Shown here in pieces: positions 29,659 to 34,839 of a DNA stretch of 34,839 bases (position 1 is the stretch's first letter; each line of letters begins with the position of its first letter). Position numbers and translations under genes: made by a program. The stretch is from RUG13409 sp045546135 (GTDB taxonomy: Bacteria; Bacillota; Clostridia; Peptostreptococcales; Anaerovoracaceae): assembly GCA_045546135.1 (NCBI GenBank), contig JAZQCD010000011.1:1-34839 (forward strand), in the 5' to 3' direction. The notes under the pieces were generated by a model, which did not search any database, was not told where the DNA came from, and was given only the letters and a program-made list of their open reading frames with translations.

Positions 29659-31089
29659 ATGGAGATTATTGGCAGGAAAGATGAACAGGATGTTTTGGCT
29701 CAGGCAATGGAGTCCCAAAAACCAGAGTTTATAGTTGTATACGGACGGAGGAGAGTCGGGAAGACTTACTTAATAAAAGAATATTTCAATAATCAATTTG
29801 CTTTCTATGCATCAGGTATTCCTGATCAAAAGAGCAATAAAGCAAAAATAAAGACATTTTATGAATCTTTAAAAAACTATGGGGATAAAGCATCAAAAGC
29901 TCCCGAAGATTGGTATGAAGCGTTTAGGCGACTTAAGAATATTTTGAACGATCCGAACGTGTATCGGGATCCTGTATCAAATAAAAGGGTGGTTTTTTTG
30001 GATGAAGTACCCTGGTTTGATAACAAACAAGGACTTTTCAGAGAAGCATTGGATTTCTTTTGGAATACCTGGGCATCGTCTCAGGCGGATCTGTGTTTGA
30101 TAGTATGTGGATCAGCGACATCATGGATCACAAAAGAAATACTGTTAAGCAAAGGCGGGTTTTATAACAGACTTACGAGAACGATCAACTTGAAGCCATT
30201 TACGCTTAAAGAATGCGAACTGTTTTACAATGCACATGGCGCAAATATCACCCAAAGTGATATCGTAAAATCATATATGGTATTCGGCGGCATTCCATAT
30301 TATATGAATTTATACGATACACGCATGAGTCTGGATCAAAACATAGATGCTTTACTGTTCAATCAGACAGGTCAGTTGAAAAATGAGTACGACATGCTTT
30401 TTAAGTCTCTGTTTGCAAATCCACATAATCATTATGAGATAATCGAAGCGCTGTCGAAAAAATCGACTGGTATGACCCGTGCGGAATTAACTGTGAAAAC
30501 CGGGATCAATAACGGGCGGGCGCTGACAGATGTACTGTTTGATCTTGAGCAATGCGGATTTATACGGTCATACAATTCGTTTAAAAAAGATAGAAACGGA
30601 AAGATATACCAGATAATCGATCCATATATATTGTTCTATTTTGCGTTTATTCATAACAGTAAAGTGTCTAAATGGACGGACTATATGGGGAAGCCGGGAT
30701 ACTATGTATGGCTGGGGTTGTCATTTGAAAAAGTATGTTTATGGCATGTTGATAAGATAAAATCAGTGCTTGGTATCAGTGGTATATCAAGTTCTGAATA
30801 TGCCTGGAGGTCTGACGGTTCAGACAATTTGAAAGGCGCGCAGATCGATCTTTTGATCGATCGCGCGGACAATGTTATAAACCTGTGTGAAATTAAGTAT
30901 ACGGAAAGTCCTTTTGTCATAACAGATGATTACTGTAAAGATTTATTGAATAAAAAGACTTTGTTTAAAGAAAAAACTAAGACAAAAAAAGGCATCCAAA
31001 TAATCCTCATAAGTATGAATGGTGTTGCTAATAATCAGAAATACGGCATAGCCCAAAGGGTGATAAACGGAGCCGATCTGTTCAGCTAG
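29659..31089 (+). CDS. AAA ATPase of the DUF234 / archaeal-type ATPase family
   Basis: A 476-residue protein. Walker A is GRRRVGKT (29-36), Walker B is VVFLDEVPWF near 110, and the sensor-like VCGSATSW follows. Then come a winged-helix stretch (MTRAELTVKTGIN) and a C-terminal DUF234 region with GAQIDLLIDR and LCEIKYTE, which resembles a PD-(D/E)xK nuclease core (D, then E-x-K). This family is widespread in anaerobes and often travels on mobile or accessory DNA. Its role is not established; nucleic-acid processing or defence has been suggested from the nuclease-like fold. TAGGAG precedes the start. AT-rich codon use sets it apart from genes before 29 kb. Confidence 0.85.
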   Translation: MEIIGRKDEQDVLAQAMESQKPEFIVVYGRRRVGKTYLIKEYFNNQFAFYASGIPDQKSNKAKIKTFYESLKNYGDKASKAPEDWYEAFRRLKNILNDPNVYRDPVSNKRVVFLDEVPWFDNKQGLFREALDFFWNTWASSQADLCLIVCGSATSWITKEILLSKGGFYNRLTRTINLKPFTLKECELFYNAHGANITQSDIVKSYMVFGGIPYYMNLYDTRMSLDQNIDALLFNQTGQLKNEYDMLFKSLFANPHNHYEIIEALSKKSTGMTRAELTVKTGINNGRALTDVLFDLEQCGFIRSYNSFKKDRNGKIYQIIDPYILFYFAFIHNSKVSKWTDYMGKPGYYVWLGLSFEKVCLWHVDKIKSVLGISGISSSEYAWRSDGSDNLKGAQIDLLIDRADNVINLCEIKYTESPFVITDDYCKDLLNKKTLFKEKTKTKKGIQIILISMNGVANNQKYGIAQRVINGADLFS

Positions 31090-31244
31090 ATGACGCTATA
31101 GATGCAAGTAAATCAAATGTCTTGGTCATTCCAATAAATGGCACTGTTAAACAATGGATGGATCAAGGGCAGTCTTCAATGAGGACACAAATTCTCTCTT
31201 CGATTGTATATGAGTTAGATGGAGGCTTTGTGATCGTAGGTTGA
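31090..31244 (+). other. Orphan coding remnant after the ATPase gene
   Basis: An open frame with no start codon runs through this stretch and includes NVLVIPINGTVKQWMDQG and ILSSIVYELDGG before a TGA. It reads like genuine protein sequence, but no family was recognised. It overlaps on the opposite strand the broken LysR fragment, so at most one part of each is original. Confidence 0.25.
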
Positions 31245-31327
31245 GTTACATTAAGGTTTAACGCAGCATATGAAATGTTCTGAGTCTTTGCAACCTCATA
31301 AAAATACTTGATATCTTGAAAATTCAT
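31163..31327 (-). pseudogene. Truncated LysR-type regulator (N-terminal HTH only)
   Basis: From the ATG at 31327 (GGAGGATGAA upstream) the frame begins MNFQDIKYFYEVAKTQNISY and AALNLNVTQPTIT. This is the LysR winged-helix start, including the Q-P-T/S recognition segment. After about 33 residues similarity ends abruptly, and unrelated sequence follows to a stop. Normal LysR proteins are about 290-310 residues. The junction lies near 31225. Confidence 0.6.
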
Positions 31328-31435
31328 TGCTTCATCCTCCTTTATAATTATACAAAGTGATATAGACAAAAGCAATAATCGGTATAGATATTAGCAATTA
31401 GACACAGTAGATGTATAGGGTTATAATCAAATTGA

Positions 31436-31630
31436 GGATACTTGAGTTATTATAGTGGGAACTGGTACTATCACTATATACCTATCCAAAGATTCAATGG
31501 ACCAGATGGAACAATGACTCTATACGACGGACACTATAGTTCCTCCTTTTATGGTACGCATGTAGAGAATGTGTCCAATGTTTATAATAGTGTGCATAGT
31601 GTATCATGGAGGTATTTGATAAGCTATTGA
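31436..31630 (+). pseudogene. C-terminal remnant of a Tyr-rich surface protein
   Basis: An open frame of about 64 codons with no good start (only a TTG at 31442, no ribosome site). It is rich in Tyr, Ser, Gly and His, with YYSGNWYYHYIPIQRFNG and TMTLYDGHYSSSFYGTH. Its TGA overlaps the ATG of the downstream lipoprotein gene. The composition suggests the end of a secreted repeat protein, possibly of the RHS/DNRLRE type seen at the end of the window, left after a deletion. Confidence 0.35.
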
Positions 31631-32763
31631 TGACTAAGAGTACAAGAAACCATTTTGTTTTGACGATGTTAATTCTTTTAGTATCTTTGCTGACATCATG
31701 CGCAGTCGGATCGGGAGATATAAATCGTTTAGACGAAGGGGAATTGGATTTTGAATATAACAGAGGAGACGTTATAGAGGTCGAGTCACGTATACCAGCA
31801 GATTATAATAATTATCGTTGCTTTATCGTTCCATGCCAAGATAGCAATAATTGGTATACAATTTTGACTCATGATTCCCCGACTGGACAATTTGAGGACG
31901 AACTAATAATATTAGGTTATGACGCAGACGAAAAAGAATACGATACTGTATATGCTGAGACAGATGCGTCAATCGTAGTTCAAAAAAGCGTTACAGTAGG
32001 TAATGATGTTTATGCCTTGATCTACCAAGTAAAAACAGGATCTACTGAACTCTGCTCCTTCAAATACGGAGAAAAAAAGTTGATTGCATCATATGCTCCA
32101 AATGAATTTACAACGATTTGCAATGGGTATGAAAATCTACCGATATATAGATATGTTGGTGATGAAATCTGGCTTGAACTCTACGACCCCAAAAAAGAAA
32201 CTATAGATAAGTGTATCAGCGGATTAAAAAGTTACTCTCCTTTTGAGAACCCATGTATCAATCGCTATGGATGGACTGCGGTAGTACTAGGAGATAGCCG
32301 ACCATATATTATGCTTGTCGACGCAAAGGATAGTGCACACCCAAACAAGGTTGCATATACATTTGTTCCCAGACAAGGAGTGTTACCTGCACGGATAATT
32401 ATCAATGAGAAATATATAGTTTTTACTGATGGTTATGGAGGAGAATCAGATATTTATTTTATTGATATAGGAGAATTATTTGAGCCCACAGTTACAGTAC
32501 GATCAAAAGATATACCTGTGAGTAAAGTCACTTTAGAAAAAAACAATACATCAATTTTTTCTTTATGCATACGAGGAGATATATTGTACGTGCTAAATGC
32601 ACCAGATGAATTAGATATTATCAACCTTAAGAAACAGACGGTAACCTCGCATATGCTTTCAAAGGATATCTGGGGAATGGAAATATCGTCGAGGAATCTT
32701 TTTCTTTATGATGTGGGAAATGGTGACTTTACAATTGTTCCAATTAATCAAGTTATTGATTAA
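31630..32763 (+). CDS. Lipoprotein of unknown function
   Basis: The protein has 377 residues from the ATG at 31630, which overlaps the preceding stop (TGATG). An in-frame ATG at 31606 would add 8 residues, and neither has an ideal ribosome site. A type II signal peptide ends in LLTSC with the lipidated C24. The mature protein consists of repeated beta-stretches with YDP, DIYFID and similar motifs, suggesting a beta-propeller-like fold, but no named family was recognised. It lies upstream of an RHS/DNRLRE-type gene and after a remnant of a surface protein, so it may belong to a surface or toxin locus; an immunity role is only a guess. Confidence 0.65.
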   Translation: MTKSTRNHFVLTMLILLVSLLTSCAVGSGDINRLDEGELDFEYNRGDVIEVESRIPADYNNYRCFIVPCQDSNNWYTILTHDSPTGQFEDELIILGYDADEKEYDTVYAETDASIVVQKSVTVGNDVYALIYQVKTGSTELCSFKYGEKKLIASYAPNEFTTICNGYENLPIYRYVGDEIWLELYDPKKETIDKCISGLKSYSPFENPCINRYGWTAVVLGDSRPYIMLVDAKDSAHPNKVAYTFVPRQGVLPARIIINEKYIVFTDGYGGESDIYFIDIGELFEPTVTVRSKDIPVSKVTLEKNNTSIFSLCIRGDILYVLNAPDELDIINLKKQTVTSHMLSKDIWGMEISSRNLFLYDVGNGDFTIVPINQVID

Positions 32764-33264
32764 TACGTGTAGGTCTTGGCAAGACCCAAGCTCTCAACAC
32801 ATAATATGATAGTAGTTGTTTATATTTATCAATGGAGTATTTTATTTCTTGATCACATCGAAAAAAGAATTACAATATCTGCAAGAATCGGATGTACTCT
32901 GTATCTACGATGAGGAGATAGAATCTAATTCTATATTTAGACTAGATGATGAATGATCTGACTTGATTGTATCGATATGCCACCTCCCAAGTAGACATTT
33001 GCAATGATAAAACTGTTTACTGGGAGGTGTTTTGTAAACTTAAGAAGATTCTTGTCCTTTTGAGCTGGTGTAATAGCATTGGTTCGCGCGCAAGCATCGC
33101 CTTTGTATATACACAAAGGCAACTAGTTGGGTTGCCCCAAACCCTTTATGGTATATAGCAATGTTCTTGCGACTTAAATCGCATATTTGTAATATATAGT
33201 TATAGGCAGTAATACGTATAGCAAATTCAGAACTATGATTATGCGATCAAGGAAAGTGAAAGGG
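32764..33264. other. Gene-poor AT-rich gap with hairpins
   Basis: No confident gene. It holds a hairpin GGTCTTG/CAAGACC (32772-32786) after the lipoprotein stop; a possible 46-codon frame at 32816-32956 (TTG start, ending RLDDE) that may be a remnant; a long hairpin CACCTCCC-A-AGTA/TACTGGGAGGTG (32981-32993 with 33018-33029) followed by TTTT; GCCTTTGT/ACAAAGGC (33099-33106, 33113-33120); and the RHS-like gene promoter near 33167. Confidence 0.45.
33167..33195 (+). promoter_or_regulatory. Probable promoter of the RHS/DNRLRE-type gene
   Basis: TTGCGA (33167-33172), a 17-base spacer, then TAATAT (33190-33195), 69 bases ahead of the start codon. Confidence 0.4.
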
Positions 33265-34839
33265 ATGAAAAAACTCTTATCAAAACTGATATCGATCACA
33301 TTAGTTTTTGCAATGATCTTTCAAGTATTGCCTCAAAAGGTGTTTGCAGATATAGGGGAACTTACTTCAGTTGAAGAATCTGAGGAGAGTATTTCGAATT
33401 CGACATATGAGTCGCCTGTAGTTTTTGTGGAAGGTGAGGTTAAAGATTTTCGCAGTGAAGACGGTAAACACTTCAAACTATCAGACGGCAGTTTTTTGTC
33501 AGTATCATATGGAAGCAGTGTGCACTATCTTGATGAAAAGGGCAGTTGGCAGGATATAGATAACAGTCTTTCCCTTGATAAGGATGATCATTATTGCAGT
33601 ACGAAAAAGAATGGCAATACCTCCTTTAGCCTTGCTAAAGAACTGTCTTCAGGTGATCTGGCATTAGCCGGTTATGGTGATCAAGAGTTATTAATAAGTC
33701 TGCTTGGAGAATACAACAAGGGATCGATAATTAGTATAAATGAAACGAATACCTCTATACACGAGAAAGAGAATTCAGCCTGGAAAATAGAGGACCTGAT
33801 CCCAAAAGATCTTACATCAGAAGCAGTTTATTATAATGTGTATGATGGGATAGATATAAAATATATACTTAGTGGTTATGATCTTAAAGAAGAGATAGTA
33901 TTAAAAGAGTATCAGGAAAAAAATAGTTTTGATTTTCTTTTAAGATCAGAAGGTCTTAAAGCTGCGTTGCAAGAAGATGGTAGTATACATCTTTTAAATG
34001 AGGATGATGAGATAGTCAGTTTTATCCCTGCTCCATATATGGAGGATGCAAAAGGGGTTATTTCAAATAATGTCAGATATATCCTTACTGAAACAGAAGA
34101 TGGCTTTAGCCTGACTATAGAAGCAGATCCACTGTGGATAAAAAGCGATGAAAGAGAATATCCGATCATAATAGATCCAACGCTATACTCTGCAGCAAGA
34201 ATGAACAACATGAACAGCAGTTCGGGAATATATTCGGCGTATGTTATGCAGGGAATGCCGGGCGCTATATACGCAAATTGTCAGTTTCTCTATCTTGGAT
34301 ATAGTGGGAGATATGCACAGCAATGGGGTTACTTCCATTTTCATGATCTTCCGGAAGTTCCTGAGGGAGCTTCTATAGTCGGTGCGTACTTCAGTATGTA
34401 CGATGATGATACAAACAACGGAGACTGGGGATATTCACACTACAACTGCCCACAACTTCCATTGGAACTGTGTGAGGTTACGTCTGAAAAACCGTCAAAT
34501 CAAAGTTATTATGGCTGGCTATGCAACCTGACGTGGAACAATAAACCGTCAGTCGATACACAAAGAGTCTTGGACTACGCTGTAACATCCTATGGAACTC
34601 AAGGCACAAGAGTGAAATGGGATATGACTGGGATCGCAAAGAAGTGGTATGAAGAAGGTACAGAAAACAGGACAGTTGCGATTATTCCGGCAGAACGGAA
34701 CACATACAGTGCCAATAAATGTGCACTGGCTAAATTTATAGGATACAGTGCTGATGGACAATATACGCCTCTATTTATCACTGAATACAGAGATACTGAA
34801 GGCATAGAACCCTACTATACATACACTTGCGTTTCGGCA
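33265..34839 (+). CDS. DNRLRE/RHS-type secreted protein (3' end outside window)
   Basis: The frame is open from the ATG at 33265 to the last base (525 codons). AAGGAAAG upstream is the probable ribosome site. A signal peptide (MKKLLSKLISITLVFAMIFQ, cut near KVFAD) is followed by a region with GSWQDIDNSL and YYNVYDGIDIKYI, typical of the N-terminus of Clostridial wall-associated RHS proteins. Residues about 310-525 match a DNRLRE-like domain: YFHFHDLPEVPEGASIVGAY, LTWNNKPSVDT, WDMTGIAKKWYEEG. Such proteins usually continue for 1000-2500 residues with RHS/YD repeats and a variable C-terminal toxin. The repeats and any toxin lie beyond the window. Confidence 0.78.
   Translation, partial: MKKLLSKLISITLVFAMIFQVLPQKVFADIGELTSVEESEESISNSTYESPVVFVEGEVKDFRSEDGKHFKLSDGSFLSVSYGSSVHYLDEKGSWQDIDNSLSLDKDDHYCSTKKNGNTSFSLAKELSSGDLALAGYGDQELLISLLGEYNKGSIISINETNTSIHEKENSAWKIEDLIPKDLTSEAVYYNVYDGIDIKYILSGYDLKEEIVLKEYQEKNSFDFLLRSEGLKAALQEDGSIHLLNEDDEIVSFIPAPYMEDAKGVISNNVRYILTETEDGFSLTIEADPLWIKSDEREYPIIIDPTLYSAARMNNMNSSSGIYSAYVMQGMPGAIYANCQFLYLGYSGRYAQQWGYFHFHDLPEVPEGASIVGAYFSMYDDDTNNGDWGYSHYNCPQLPLELCEVTSEKPSNQSYYGWLCNLTWNNKPSVDTQRVLDYAVTSYGTQGTRVKWDMTGIAKKWYEEGTENRTVAIIPAERNTYSANKCALAKFIGYSADGQYTPLFITEYRDTEGIEPYYTYTCVSA

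Noticed and set aside
33080..33100. GGTTCG-like string as a tRNA T-loop
   Set aside because: No acceptor stem, anticodon arm or CCA-proximal pairing around it.

Overview
The window reads like a chromosome segment from an anaerobic Firmicute of class Clostridia. The signs are strong purine-rich ribosome binding sites, a codon style rich in AGA/AGG and ATA, intrinsic terminators after most operons, and families typical of gut or oral Clostridia: a DUF1846 protein, a QueT transporter under a preQ1 riboswitch, RACo-type DUF4445, DUF362, DUF1934, an NBP35-like Mrp and RHS/DNRLRE surface proteins. I cannot fix the genus. No tRNA, rRNA, CRISPR array or intact insertion sequence was seen.

Layout. 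Positions 1-3419 hold the 3' part of a giant repetitive cell-surface protein: five 108-residue repeats, then related domains and a membrane/acidic tail. Positions 3579-4993 hold two consecutive toxin-antitoxin pairs, Phd/YefM + PIN and VapB + VapC, each with its own promoter and operator-like palindrome. Next come queT (minus, preQ1-I riboswitch), a cytoplasmic UshA-like nucleotidase, a small membrane protein and a RACo-like Fe-S/ASKHA protein (minus). Divergent from the last is an overlapping operon ispE-ddl-DUF1934-small membrane peptide-mrp. Then follow rpiB and a PAP2 phosphatase (minus), a sugar-nucleotidyltransferase-like gene with a DUF362 protein (plus), a secreted unknown and a DUF1846 protein (minus), a second PAP2-type membrane protein, and the rpsF-ssb-rpsR ribosomal operon. 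A C-N hydrolase (minus) follows, with an independent-looking structured RNA upstream of it.

The most striking locus is 22053-25524. A single protein joins a NifH-like Fe-protein domain to a NifD-like domain, and an overlapping downstream gene encodes a NifK-like partner. The cysteines expected for an Fe-protein [4Fe-4S] cluster and for a NifD-type cluster are present. No nif assembly genes are nearby, so this looks like a self-contained two-gene nitrogenase-superfamily reductase of unknown substrate. Just downstream is a secreted lipase_3-like domain fused to a multi-spanning region that resembles the YhhN/TMEM86 lysoplasmalogenase fold, then a membrane protein of unknown function.

From about 29.2 kb to the end the sequence becomes AT-richer and patchy. 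It holds a YqeY-like fragment, a cluster of GC-rich palindromes, a DUF234-type ATPase, a broken LysR gene, orphan coding remnants, a lipoprotein, and the 5' part of an RHS/DNRLRE-type secreted protein that runs off the window. This end looks like accessory, rearranged DNA.
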